From assembly GCA_015059805.1 (NCBI GenBank), contig SUZO01000019.1:1-50843 (forward strand): a stretch of 50,843 bases of DNA, given 5' to 3'. Within the stretch, counting starts at the first letter, position 1. The number at the start of each line of letters is the position of its first letter. Under the pieces are notes generated by a model that worked only from the letters and a program-made list of their open reading frames with translations, made no database searches and was not told where the DNA came from. Source of the stretch: Rikenellaceae bacterium (lineage in GTDB: Bacteria; Bacteroidota; Bacteroidia; Bacteroidales; Rikenellaceae). A program made the translations under genes and the position numbers. Below are positions 40,253 through 48,389 of the stretch, piece after piece.

Positions 40253-43249
40253 TTAGAATGGAAGCCCTAAGCCAGCCGAGAAGTAGACACCCCTTTTGCC
40301 ATGAGGCTTGTAGAGGGAGAGGGTGACAGCGGTGGTTGCCGAAGAGGGCATTCGGAATATATTTAGATCAAAAGTTATATCGCCTCCGTAGGAGTAGAGG
40401 TGGTTTCGTGTGGAGATAAGGTTTACCTTCTCAATCTCTGGGTAGGCAACAAAGAACTGCTTACCAAACGATGCGTAGTCAAATCCAAGATTGAGGCGGA
40501 TACGCTTAAAGTATAGCACCGACGGTATGCCGCCCTCAGGATAGCAGAGCGGGAATTGGTAGTTTATACTTGTGGCAAAGTAGTCACGATTCTCAACCTC
40601 GGCAACCTGAAAACCATGAGGTATAAGGCGTGAGGAGTGGAAGGTAAAGTTTGAGGCGAGTAGCTTAGAGTTAAAGCCGCCGATAGTATTCTGGTAGAGC
40701 GCCGCCAAACTTATTGAGTGGTGAGGCGCAAAACCAGGGATATATGCCTTGCCGTAGAGCGAAATGAGCTGCCCAAAGTCGGAATTGGCAGGGTTGAAGG
40801 CGTAATTTGCCGATAATACATAGCCAAGGCGAGGCAAGAAATCTTTATGGGCAAGGGCAACCTGGTCCTGGAAACCGATGCCCGCCTGTAGCAGATGTAG
40901 ACCCTCCGAGTAACCGATAGTAGCGAGGTTTGTAATCTGCCCGCCCTCCATAATCAGCTTGTCAAGCTTTGCAACCAGACCGTTAGAGTAACTCCAGGCT
41001 ACATTTATGCCCAAGACGCGGGTGTGATAGCCACTCTGTAGATATATCGGCAGTGAAGCTGAGGCGCTGATGTTGTAGTATCGCTTCTGCTCTGGTGCAT
41101 CAGGAAAGACAATCTCATACTTGCCAGTTTCGGGGTTTAACTGGTAGGTGTAGGCTGTATACATCTGCTGCTTACCACCATACGAGCCGCTAAGGGCTAA
41201 ATTAACACCCAAGCCATAATAGCGAATAGTGCCCTTGAAGAAGTGACCGCTGCTCTTGTTCCAGCCCCATGTGGCAAAGCCCTCGGTGTTGGATAGCAGG
41301 CTTTGTGACATAACGGTAGCTCCGAGGTTGAAGTTCATCGCCCCCTCTTCAGTAAGCTCAAATGGGTCGTATGATGCTGGTGCCCAGGAGTGAACGTTAA
41401 ATAGGTGAGTGAACTTAGAGTAGCGACGCGAGCGGTGCTGCTTTATACAATTTGTAGAATCTATGCCAGCAAAACGTACAGTGTCAAGGTTGATAACATC
41501 CCACTGCTTGCGTGCTGGGTTGAGGATGTTCTTCGGAGTTTTTGATGGGGTGAGCTTGACGAGCTTTGAGCTATCTATCTGCTGCAGGGCAAGCTGATAG
41601 CCACTGCGGTCGTATGTTGTCATCACCACACCTCCGTTGTAAGTTGGTGCTGGCGAGAAAGAGCCGTAAGTAGAGGTTGAAATCTGATACTCGCTACCCG
41701 TAGCAAGGTCAAGGCAGTGCACCTCATCCTTACCAGAGGCTATAGAGCCGAAGTAGAGCTTGCCATCACTTGCACGAAGGTCAGAGATGGTGATATAAGC
41801 ACTCTGGGTAATCTGACGGTAGGTCTTGTCGTTATTCACGCGACCTATCCACTGCCCACTGTCGTCTGTGGCGATAAAGTAGAGAGCCTCTGTAGTGTTA
41901 TCGTAGGCAAGGGAGTGAATCTCGATGTTTGTTGGTAGTGTGAGCAGACATTGCTTGCTCTTGCTGTCACCGCAAACAATGGAGTAACAACCGTTGGCAT
42001 AGTACTCTACCCATGCAATTTGCTCACTACCCTCCATAGGGGTAGGGTAGAGTGCGTTGCGATAGCGGTGGATGGTCTTTGGTGTGCCATTGTCAATATC
42101 TACATAGCATAGGCGTGAGTTTACCCTCTGCTGATAGAGACGAGAGCGGCGGTACTCTGTCCACCATATACGCCCACCTTGAATAGCGGGACGGGTAGAG
42201 AGGTTGCCGATATAGCATATCCTCTGCTGCTCGCCATTGCCTATATTTGTGCGGACAAGGGCGGCATGTTTATCAAGCGACTCCTTGACTGAGATGACTG
42301 TGCGACTACCGAAGAATATCGGATATGAATACTTAGTATAGCTTTTCTGTTTAGGCGTTAAAACCATTGTGGAGCTATTCTCAACCGTTGGCATAGCCGA
42401 CCAGTGGTTATTAAGGTCGGTGAATGTCTCGCGAGTGAGTGCTGTGGTTGTGGTGTTGTAGAACTTCTTCATCGCCACATAGCTTGTCACAATGACATAG
42501 GGGTTGCGCACAGAGTAGTTTACTATCTTATCCCATATATTCTCGTTGTATTTTGTATCGGCGTAGGCTGTAATTTGGTAGCCGATATGGTAGTGGTCGG
42601 GAATATAATCGCGGTATGAGCCGCAGAACCACTTGTCAAGATTCTTACGGCGTAAAATTTCATCTATATGGGCGCGATAGTGGAGTGTGAAGGATGGCTG
42701 CAGGGCACGACCAAAGGTGCTCATTGCCGTCTCAGAGACCACAGCATCGCCCTCAATGCCCCACAGCGGCATAAAGAGCAGTCCGATAGTAGAGCTCTGC
42801 TGACCGAGGATGTAGCTGAATGCCTTGACCCAGCCGTGGTTGATGTTGTTATACTGCACCGCATGGCGATACTCGTGGGCGGCAAGCTGCTTGAGCCATG
42901 GCATTGAGTAGCTCTCTATTGAGGGTGCGCTGAGAATCTCCACACGCTTAGGTAACCACATCACAAGACCATTTGACGACATATTCTCTGGATGGATGAC
43001 AAATGGAATATCCATCGGTCCATATCTAAATCCGAAGTCTATAGATGGTTGCACTGCCTTGACGTAGTGCATCATTTTATATGCAGGAATTGCTGCGGTG
43101 TCGGGGTAGATGACAGAGATTTTGTTACCCTTAATTTTGCGCCAAGACATACTCTCTACGTCGGCACCCCACGAGTAGAACTGCGCCGAAGCGTTGCCAC
43201 TGTAGAGTAGTGACATGGCAAAAATGAGTATGTAGAGTATCTTTTTCAC
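40253..43249 (-). CDS. Large secreted protein with HEYRH peptidase-like motif, beta-propeller and C-terminal barrel-like region
   Basis: A 998-aa protein with a signal peptide (LIFAMSLLYSGNASAQ). The start codon is GTG at 43247-43249, overlapping the TAG stop of the upstream gene by one nt (TAGTG). Residues 125-129 HEYRH followed by a GIEGDAVVSE segment resemble a gluzincin/MA-like zinc site (HExxH plus downstream Glu), though the family is not recognised and activity is unproven. Residues about 260-600 contain propeller-like repeats (YPTPMEGSEQIAWVEYYANG, SKLVKLTPSKTPKN). The rest (about 640-998) is rich in alternating aromatic strands ending in LGLPF, as in outer-membrane barrels. It sits in an operon with PBP1A, so a cell-envelope role is likely. 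Confidence 0.72.
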   Translation of the reverse strand: MKKILYILIFAMSLLYSGNASAQFYSWGADVESMSWRKIKGNKISVIYPDTAAIPAYKMMHYVKAVQPSIDFGFRYGPMDIPFVIHPENMSSNGLVMWLPKRVEILSAPSIESYSMPWLKQLAAHEYRHAVQYNNINHGWVKAFSYILGQQSSTIGLLFMPLWGIEGDAVVSETAMSTFGRALQPSFTLHYRAHIDEILRRKNLDKWFCGSYRDYIPDHYHIGYQITAYADTKYNENIWDKIVNYSVRNPYVIVTSYVAMKKFYNTTTTALTRETFTDLNNHWSAMPTVENSSTMVLTPKQKSYTKYSYPIFFGSRTVISVKESLDKHAALVRTNIGNGEQQRICYIGNLSTRPAIQGGRIWWTEYRRSRLYQQRVNSRLCYVDIDNGTPKTIHRYRNALYPTPMEGSEQIAWVEYYANGCYSIVCGDSKSKQCLLTLPTNIEIHSLAYDNTTEALYFIATDDSGQWIGRVNNDKTYRQITQSAYITISDLRASDGKLYFGSIASGKDEVHCLDLATGSEYQISTSTYGSFSPAPTYNGGVVMTTYDRSGYQLALQQIDSSKLVKLTPSKTPKNILNPARKQWDVINLDTVRFAGIDSTNCIKQHRSRRYSKFTHLFNVHSWAPASYDPFELTEEGAMNFNLGATVMSQSLLSNTEGFATWGWNKSSGHFFKGTIRYYGLGVNLALSGSYGGKQQMYTAYTYQLNPETGKYEIVFPDAPEQKRYYNISASASLPIYLQSGYHTRVLGINVAWSYSNGLVAKLDKLIMEGGQITNLATIGYSEGLHLLQAGIGFQDQVALAHKDFLPRLGYVLSANYAFNPANSDFGQLISLYGKAYIPGFAPHHSISLAALYQNTIGGFNSKLLASNFTFHSSRLIPHGFQVAEVENRDYFATSINYQFPLCYPEGGIPSVLYFKRIRLNLGFDYASFGKQFFVAYPEIEKVNLISTRNHLYSYGGDITFDLNIFRMPSSATTAVTLSLYKPHGKRGVYFSAGLGLPF

Positions 43250-43971
43250 TATTCAAATGCAATATATCTCCAACCATTTGGCGTGTAACAGCCCACCTTG
43301 CCGACCTTTGTGTCGTAGTATAGCGTACCCACAGGTACTGCAGCAGAAGGCAGCTGACTGTTGTGGTAGGTGGTCGTTGTAGGTGCCTTGTCAAAGGCTC
43401 CGAGGGTAAAGGGTACGAAAGAGACTGCCCAATACCTTCCAAAATCTACACCCTGACGCGCATCATCCGAGCCAATCTTTACCCAGCCGAAGTGTCGCTT
43501 TGGTAGGTAGAGCCCCTTTGGAGAGTAGACCTGTATGCAGGCAATATCTGGCGCTTGCTTGCCTATGAGCATCGTAAGGCGGCAGGTCTCAGTGCCATTC
43601 CAACCCTCAAAGAGGTGTCCGCCATCCACAAAGGTGGTGTGTGGCTTATCGGTGCTGTTGTTCCAGCGCCCCTTGCCACCACGAACTGAGAGCATTGTGC
43701 TACTCTCAAGAACACCCTCCACGGTGTTGAATATCGGCTGCTCGGCAGTGTTGAAGCCGTAGTTGTAGCGCACATCCTGCCACTTATCCCATGTGGGGTC
43801 TACAGGCTTAGCTACACGCACACAGCTGCCCACAACTTTTTGCAGTGAGTCTACCTTTGCCATTAGAGCTACTACCTGCTCCATCATAGCCTTGCGCGAC
43901 AACCTCTGTGCCGTCGCTTGAAAGCATAGCGCAGTGAGCACCACAACTATAATCCCCCTTGTTAGTCTCAT
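43249..43971 (-). CDS. Secreted protein of unknown function
   Basis: A 240-aa protein with a signal peptide (MRLTRGIIVVVLTALCFQAT, cleavage near AQ). A short helical coil (RKAMMEQVVALMAKVDSLQK) is followed by a beta-rich domain with DKWQDVRYNYGFNTAEQP, STDKPHTTFVDGGHLFEGWN, GYWAVSFVPFTLG-type strands and PVGTLYYDTKVGKVGCYTPN near the end. That last motif (GTLYYDTKxGKxGCYTPNGWRYI) recalls head/tail-fibre-like descriptors seen in phage and Bacteroidetes surface proteins. Family not identified. Its stop overlaps the next start by one nt, so they are translated together; 2 nt after the SUI1 stop upstream. Confidence 0.6.
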   Translation of the reverse strand: MRLTRGIIVVVLTALCFQATAQRLSRKAMMEQVVALMAKVDSLQKVVGSCVRVAKPVDPTWDKWQDVRYNYGFNTAEQPIFNTVEGVLESSTMLSVRGGKGRWNNSTDKPHTTFVDGGHLFEGWNGTETCRLTMLIGKQAPDIACIQVYSPKGLYLPKRHFGWVKIGSDDARQGVDFGRYWAVSFVPFTLGAFDKAPTTTTYHNSQLPSAAVPVGTLYYDTKVGKVGCYTPNGWRYIAFE

Positions 43972-43973
43972 AA

Positions 43974-44312
43974 CTACACCTTTTTTGTGCGACTATACCC
44001 CTCGTCAAGCAGAATCTGCAACACGCGGTCACGATTCTCACCCTGGATAATAATCTCGCCATCCTTTACCGAGCCACCCACGCCGAGTTTGCGCTTGAGG
44101 GTCTTGCCAAGCTCCGTAAGGTCATCATCGCTACCCACAAAGCCACGAACAACAGTTGCAACCTTGCCAGCACGACCATGAGTGTCGCGCCATACACGCA
44201 GGTTCTGCTTATCTTTTGGCAGTGTCTCTACGGCATCCACCTCGCCATTATCGTATTCAAAATTTGGGTTGGTGGAGTATACCACGCCCAACCTCTCTTT
44301 CCAATCCGCCAT
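43974..44312 (-). CDS. Translation initiation factor SUI1/eIF1-like protein (YciH family)
   Basis: A 112-aa protein with the SUI1 fold: NLRVWRDTHGRAGKVATVVR, GFVGSDDDLTELGKTLKRKL and GVGGSVKDGEIIIQGENRDR, the characteristic K-V-T...GxxxxxxLxxLxKxLKxxxGxGG pattern. Bacterial YciH homologues help check start-codon choice on 30S. It begins MADWKERLGVVYSTNPNFEY, a usual YciH extension. It is the first gene of the operon that continues through asd; promoter-like TACTTTTG on the minus strand at 44344-44351. Confidence 0.94.
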   Translation of the reverse strand: MADWKERLGVVYSTNPNFEYDNGEVDAVETLPKDKQNLRVWRDTHGRAGKVATVVRGFVGSDDDLTELGKTLKRKLGVGGSVKDGEIIIQGENRDRVLQILLDEGYSRTKKV

Positions 44313-44359
44313 AATTAGTGTTTAATGTGTAACATTAACGCCACAAAAGTAATCAATAT

Positions 44360-44391
44360 TTTGCAGATTTCGGGATATTTCCGTACATTTG
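44360..44391 (+). promoter_or_regulatory. Predicted promoter of the DUF4435 gene
   Basis: TTTG (44360-44363) and TACATTTG (44384-44391), 20 nt apart, an excellent Bacteroidetes match; the leader is only about 20 nt. It lies in a divergent spacer that also holds TACTTTTG on the minus strand (44344-44351) for the SUI1 operon and a small AATGT-GTA-ACATT palindrome (44323-44335). Confidence 0.75.
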
Positions 44392-44413
44392 TTACAGTAG
44401 AAACCGAAAAGTT

Positions 44414-45490
44414 ATGAGTAAGAGGGCTGAAAATAGTGCTAAACGTCAGCAGCAGAGACTTGAGAAGATGCGCTCCCGCGCCCTTGCCTCTGGTAAGGTG
44501 GACCTTGCAACATTGCCTGAGCCGCTGAGGGTTGAGGACCATAAGACCCTTGTTCGGGTATTTGTTGAGGGGTATGAGGATGTTGCCTTTTGGCGTTGTA
44601 TATTTGATAACTTCACAAATCCATACCTGCGCTTTGAGATTTCAGTACCTACGCGTGAGGATTTGCCAAAGGGTAAGAAGGTGTTGATAAATAATGCCAA
44701 GAGAGCTAACCCGACGCTGCTGCTCTGTATGGACTCGGATTTTGACTATCTGCTCAGTGACGATGACGCTCAGAGTCGTATGATTGTAGAGCATCCCTAC
44801 ATGTTCCACACCTACGCCTACGCTACAGAGAACTATCTCTGTTATGCCCCTTCGCTCCATAATGTCTGCGTTAAGGCGACCAAGAATGATACTCGCATTT
44901 TTAGCTTTGAGACCTTTTTGGCGGACTATTCGCGCACTATCTACCCGCTATTTTTGTGGTATGTCTACTCTGCAAGCAAACATACGGAGAATGTCTTTCC
45001 GCTTGTGGACTTCAAGGCGTCAGTGCGCCTGAATTACCTTGATATTCCCGATAATGGACGCAACACTATTGAGTGGCTTGCCCGTCAAGTCGCTCGCCGA
45101 GAGCAAGCTCTTGAGTATCAGTATCCAGATATTGCTAAGGAGATTCCGCGCTTTGGAGAGTATCTGCGCACCAAGGGTGTTGAGCCAGAGCTGACATACC
45201 TCTTCATGCACGGACATACGTTGATGGATAATGTGGTGATGGTTATTCTGCACGATGTGTGCGAGAAGCTGCGCCAGCACTCTATTGCTAAGATTGTCGC
45301 CTCGTCAAAGGAGGGCGTAGCGCTCAATAATGAGATGAGCAACTATAAGAATACCCTGCGTTCTATCCGCGATGTGCTACTGGATAACGACAACTATACA
45401 ACCTGCCCCCTCTACAAAAAGCTCAAGGCAGATATTCAGCGCTATATAGACTCTACAATAGCTACTTTAGGTATCAATACAACCAAGTAG
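44414..45490 (+). CDS. DUF4435-family protein (TOPRIM-like)
   Basis: A 358-aa protein. The N-terminus is basic (SKRAENSAKRQQQRLEKMRS). Then VEGYED (51-56) and LLCMDSDFDYL (104-113) look like the conserved Glu and DxD motifs of TOPRIM-type metal-dependent folds, found in DUF4435 and OLD-like proteins. ENYLCYAPSLHNVCVKAT and a helical C-terminal part (about 220-358, NTIEWLARQVARREQALEYQ, YKNTLRSIRDVLLDN) follow. Such proteins are predicted ATPase partners or nucleases in some defence-like loci, but here no ATPase is adjacent and the gene stands alone with its own promoter. Function unknown. Confidence 0.8.
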   Translation: MSKRAENSAKRQQQRLEKMRSRALASGKVDLATLPEPLRVEDHKTLVRVFVEGYEDVAFWRCIFDNFTNPYLRFEISVPTREDLPKGKKVLINNAKRANPTLLLCMDSDFDYLLSDDDAQSRMIVEHPYMFHTYAYATENYLCYAPSLHNVCVKATKNDTRIFSFETFLADYSRTIYPLFLWYVYSASKHTENVFPLVDFKASVRLNYLDIPDNGRNTIEWLARQVARREQALEYQYPDIAKEIPRFGEYLRTKGVEPELTYLFMHGHTLMDNVVMVILHDVCEKLRQHSIAKIVASSKEGVALNNEMSNYKNTLRSIRDVLLDNDNYTTCPLYKKLKADIQRYIDSTIATLGINTTK

Positions 45491-45496
45491 CTCACT

Positions 45497-46990
45497 TTAA
45501 CTAAACTTGATAACCTCGTCAAGACCAAGCTCTTTATACTGAGCTTGTAGCTCCTCGTTTCTATCGGAGAGGATAAGTAGCTTATCGCCAACATTAAGCG
45601 GAGTGTTACCTTGCGGAACAAAGTAGTCGCCATCGCGGCAGACCATAATTACCAATGTGTGTTGAGGCAGGTTAATCTTGCTCAGGGTGTTACCTGTGGC
45701 AAGTAGCTGCTCATTTACATCCACCTCGGTAAATGCCGACTTCATGCGGTCCTGGAATGCATCGCCAAAGGAGCTTTCGCGCTCCTCCTTAGCCACGCCT
45801 AAGGCATTTGCCATGCCGCTGACGGTTGTTCCCTGCAGTGTGAGTGATATGATTGTGACGATAAAGACTACGTTGAAGATAAGCTCAGCGCTCGGAATAT
45901 CCGCCACAAGTGGATAGGTGGCAAAGATAATCGGCACAGCGCCACGCAGACCTACCCAGCTGACGTATGCCTTAGCCTTAGGGCTGAACTTCTTAAATGG
46001 GAGCATACATAGATGCACAGCTATAGGGCGGGCGATAAATGTCATAAAGAGTGCAGTGACAGCGCCGAGGATAAGGGTTGAAGGGTGGAGCAGTGAGCGT
46101 GTATTGACTAATAGACCGAGCATGATGAACATGATAATCTGCACAAGCCAAGTCACTCCGTCAAAGAATGTTACTACAGTACGCTTATGGGCAATCTTCA
46201 TATTTCCGACCACCAATCCTGCAATGTAGACGGCAAGAAAACCATTTCCCTGCACCAGTGTTGTAAGTGAGAAGGTCAGAAATACAAAGGCGAGCAGAAG
46301 CACAGAGTAGAGCGAGGCGTTTGAGATGTTAATCTTGTTCATCGTCCACACCGCCGCACGACCAAAGCCGTAGCCCGCAAGTGCGCCGACAACCATCTGC
46401 ACAAGGAAGAGGAGCACACTTGCCCCGATGCCCATGCTATCCTCATGAGGGGAGAGCATGCCGACAAGCAGCACAACAAGGATGTATGCCACAGGGTCGT
46501 TAGAGCCACTCTCCAACTCAAGCAGTGGTCTAAGGTTCTCTTTAAGCCCCTGCTTTTTAGTTCTGAGGATGGAGAATACAGATGCTGAGTCTGTAGATGC
46601 CATCGTTGAGGCAAGGAGTAGGGCGAGAGGGAAACTCAACCCTACTCCTACCAATGGAGATATTCCGTAGATAAATCCGCCAAGGATAAATGCCGTAAGA
46701 AGTACGCCCACCGTGGCAAGAATTATTCCTGGGAGTAACACCGTGCGAATCTCCGAAAATTTGGTATCCATACCACCAGAGAAGAGGATGATGCTCAGCG
46801 CAATCATACCCATAAACTGTGTCAGTTCAGGCGAGTTGAAAGAGAGTATGTCGTATCCAAAAAATATACCCACGCCCAAGAAGAGCAGCAATGCAGGTGT
46901 GCCAAGTCGATATGCTACCTTACCGGCAAGCACAGCCACAAAGAGTAGTATAGCTCCAATTAAGAGAAAATTCTCAGTTGTTATCTCCAT
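45497..46990 (-). CDS. CPA1-type K+/H+ antiporter with TrkA_C domain (NhaP2/CvrA-like)
   Basis: A 497-aa transporter. About 12-13 helices: FLLIGAILLFVAVLAGKVAY at the start, LLLFLGVGIFFGYDILSF, the paired acidic helix motif MASTDSASVFSILRTK, SGSNDPVAYILVVLLVG and VSWVGLRGAVPIIFATYPLV, all typical of NhaP2/CvrA members. The C-terminal part (about 405-490) is a TrkA_C-like regulatory domain (LPQHTLVIMVCRDGDYFVPQ, NVGDKLLILSDRNEELQAQY). It would release K+ or Na+ in exchange for H+. Operon with the small membrane protein upstream (38 nt). Confidence 0.92.
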   Translation of the reverse strand: MEITTENFLLIGAILLFVAVLAGKVAYRLGTPALLLFLGVGIFFGYDILSFNSPELTQFMGMIALSIILFSGGMDTKFSEIRTVLLPGIILATVGVLLTAFILGGFIYGISPLVGVGLSFPLALLLASTMASTDSASVFSILRTKKQGLKENLRPLLELESGSNDPVAYILVVLLVGMLSPHEDSMGIGASVLLFLVQMVVGALAGYGFGRAAVWTMNKINISNASLYSVLLLAFVFLTFSLTTLVQGNGFLAVYIAGLVVGNMKIAHKRTVVTFFDGVTWLVQIIMFIMLGLLVNTRSLLHPSTLILGAVTALFMTFIARPIAVHLCMLPFKKFSPKAKAYVSWVGLRGAVPIIFATYPLVADIPSAELIFNVVFIVTIISLTLQGTTVSGMANALGVAKEERESSFGDAFQDRMKSAFTEVDVNEQLLATGNTLSKINLPQHTLVIMVCRDGDYFVPQGNTPLNVGDKLLILSDRNEELQAQYKELGLDEVIKFS

Positions 46991-47028
46991 TATCCTAACT
47001 TTTGTCTATTTAATCACAGAAAAAAATG

Positions 47029-47526
47029 TTACTTTTTCATTACCGTAACGCCACAAAGCTCTCTGTACTCAAGCTCTGCATACTCAAACGCCTGCGCTGC
47101 AGCAAAAGATTTATCAGGCAACATTGTTACCATAACGCATAGTGCAGATACCTCACATGTAGGCACTTTGAGTAGGCGTGCAATGTCGCCACTGCCAATA
47201 GCGTTGAGAACCTCTGAGCGACGTGAACGGTCAAAAGAGATGGTCTTTGTCACAAGGAAGGTGTGTTTGTCGGTGTGATAAGGCTCTCCTGAGCCAACTG
47301 TTCTACCGAGTAGCCATACACCACCAGCTACAGCTAAGGCGATACCTGCAAGAACCATTGATGAGTTGAGGTCGTCATACTGAGGAGCGTCAAAAATCAT
47401 CATACTAACAAGCGGGAGTGCTACTCCTGCAACAATAACAAGTAGTGGCAGCGCGATACTCTTACGACGAGCCACAATATTTGCGCACGAAGCATACAAT
47501 GCCTCGTAAAATTTTATCTTATTCAT
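47029..47526 (-). CDS. Small membrane protein of unknown function
   Basis: A 165-aa protein with two hydrophobic segments close together (about 25-45, SIALPLLVIVAGVALPLVSM, and 57-74, MVLAGIALAVAGGVWLLG), then a soluble C-terminal part with KHTFLVTKTISFDRSRRSEV, GDIARLLKVPTCEVSALCVM and a Glu/Tyr-rich end. I do not recognise a family. It may be a partner or regulator of the adjacent antiporter (38 nt downstream), an inference from position only. Confidence 0.7.
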   Translation of the reverse strand: MNKIKFYEALYASCANIVARRKSIALPLLVIVAGVALPLVSMMIFDAPQYDDLNSSMVLAGIALAVAGGVWLLGRTVGSGEPYHTDKHTFLVTKTISFDRSRRSEVLNAIGSGDIARLLKVPTCEVSALCVMVTMLPDKSFAAAQAFEYAELEYRELCGVTVMKK

Positions 47527-47603
47527 TGGTTTATGTCGTTTATTTTTAGCTGTTTTAACTAAACAACTGTAGTTTGTAATTCAATAATAGCTCCAAAATG
47601 GGT

Positions 47604-47619
47604 CAGGCAAAGATGCCTG
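47604..47619 (-). terminator. Short hairpin after the small secreted ORF
   Basis: CAGGCA-AAGA-TGCCTG, a 6-bp stem with a 4-nt loop, lies 8 nt beyond the ORF ending at 47627 on the minus strand, but no clear T run follows, so termination would be weak. Confidence 0.4.
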
Positions 47620-47626
47620 CTACTAA

Positions 47627-48004
47627 TCACAAACGCAAACAACATAGCGTGTATAGATAGTAATCTATTACGCGGCTACAACAAATACGATAGAGAGAAA
47701 ATCGTATAGAGAAATTAGATTTTGATGCAATAGTTGGTGTCGGTGCGCTGTCAATATCAACTCGGTGGTGTTGTGTTCGCGCCAAAGATAATATAGAGCT
47801 TGTCGCTGGTACCGATATGCTCTCGCTCCTCTGGGCTGTGTTGTTGCACCTATGCGCACAGACTAACTGCTCGGTGTAACGATTTGCAACAATCTGCTTC
47901 TGCTCATATTCACTCCCTTCTGCTCGGTCAGCGACTACAATAGCCCCCTGCCCGAAGAGATACGAACAGAGCGAAAGAAGTACTATGTAGACCAACCTTA
48001 ACAT
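47627..48004 (-). CDS. Possible small secreted protein (leaderless mRNA or RNA gene)
   Basis: From ATG 48002-48004 a 125-aa ORF begins with a clear signal-peptide-like sequence (MLRLVYIVLLSLCSYLFGQG) and continues with no recognisable domain; the C-terminus is Cys/Arg/Tyr rich, unlike a typical secreted domain. A perfect promoter at 48010-48041 would start transcription right at the ATG, so the mRNA would be leaderless or the transcript may not be translated. Codon pattern in the second half looks less typical. Start at 48040 gives only 12 extra residues before it. Treat as a tentative gene. Confidence 0.4.
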   Translation of the reverse strand: MLRLVYIVLLSLCSYLFGQGAIVVADRAEGSEYEQKQIVANRYTEQLVCAHRCNNTAQRSESISVPATSSILSLARTQHHRVDIDSAPTPTIASKSNFSIRFSLYRICCSRVIDYYLYTLCCLRL

Positions 48005-48009
48005 TGTCG

Positions 48010-48041
48010 CAAAGATAACTTTTCTTGCGGTAATTACCAAA
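48010..48041 (-). promoter_or_regulatory. Strong predicted promoter upstream of the small secreted ORF
   Basis: On the minus strand TTTG (48038-48041) and TATCTTTG (48010-48017), 20 nt apart. The predicted start (about 48003-48005) coincides with the ATG of the ORF at 48004. A CCCAATATTGGG palindrome (48048-48059) lies just upstream. Confidence 0.65.
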
Positions 48042-48071
48042 TCTTACCCCAATATTGGGATATAGGGTGTC

Positions 48072-48220
48072 AAATAAAACATAAAGGAACGGCTCCGTCA
48101 GACCGTTCCCAAGTGGTGGAAATTGCAAAACAATTCACACGCTGCCGATGCCACCCTTTAATTAACTAACTCCACATACCGTGAAAAGATTTTCCGGAAA
48201 TGATTGACGGATCATCGGCT
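48072..48220 (-). ncRNA. Candidate structured small RNA
   Basis: No ORF is convincing here, but the minus strand has a promoter-like TATATTTG (48224-48231), about 130 nt of structured sequence, then a terminator: GGAACGG/CCGTTCC (48086-48109) followed by a T-rich tail (48072-48085). Inside, GCCGATG (5', plus 48213-48219) can pair with CATCGGC (48144-48150), while GGTGG/CCACC (48115-48119 and 48151-48155) encloses that second strand, implying a pseudoknot; GAATTG-TTTTG-CAATTTC (48119-48136) forms a further stem. TCCGTCA near the 5' end also complements TGACGGA in the terminator loop. I do not recognise it as 6S, SRP, tmRNA or RNase P RNA. Confidence 0.5.
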
Positions 48221-48240
48221 GTGCAAATATAACACTATTT

Positions 48241-48271
48241 CATATTTTCTGGTGTATAATCAGAAAATATG
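48241..48271. promoter_or_regulatory. Inverted repeat beside the small-RNA promoter
   Basis: CATATTTTCTG (48241-48251) and CAGAAAATATG (48261-48271), perfect 11-bp inverted repeats with a 9-bp centre. One arm falls in the expected -33 region of the small-RNA promoter, so it may be an operator; a transcript hairpin is the alternative. A G9 run follows at 48275-48283. Confidence 0.5.
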
Positions 48272-48335
48272 ATAGGGGGGGGGTAAAAATAAGTTTTTCT
48301 TATAGCGGGAAGAGCGGCTTGATAAAAAGATAAAA

Positions 48336-48372
48336 TCCACCTGAGGCTTGACTGATGCTCAGGTGGAAATTA
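48336..48372 (-). terminator. Terminator of the nuclease operon
   Basis: TCCACCTGAG (48336-48345) pairs with CTCAGGTGGA (48358-48367), a perfect 10-bp stem, with A/T-rich flanks giving a T-rich tail on the minus strand. It lies 18 nt after the stop at 48390. Confidence 0.82.
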
Positions 48373-48389
48373 TCTATTTACCCTTTGGT

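Noticed and set aside
48072..48220. 6S, SRP, tmRNA or RNase P RNA
   Set aside because: None of the diagnostic cores (SRP GGAA tetraloop domain, tmRNA tRNA-like end, RNase P conserved cores) was seen; length and fold do not match securely, so left as unclassified.
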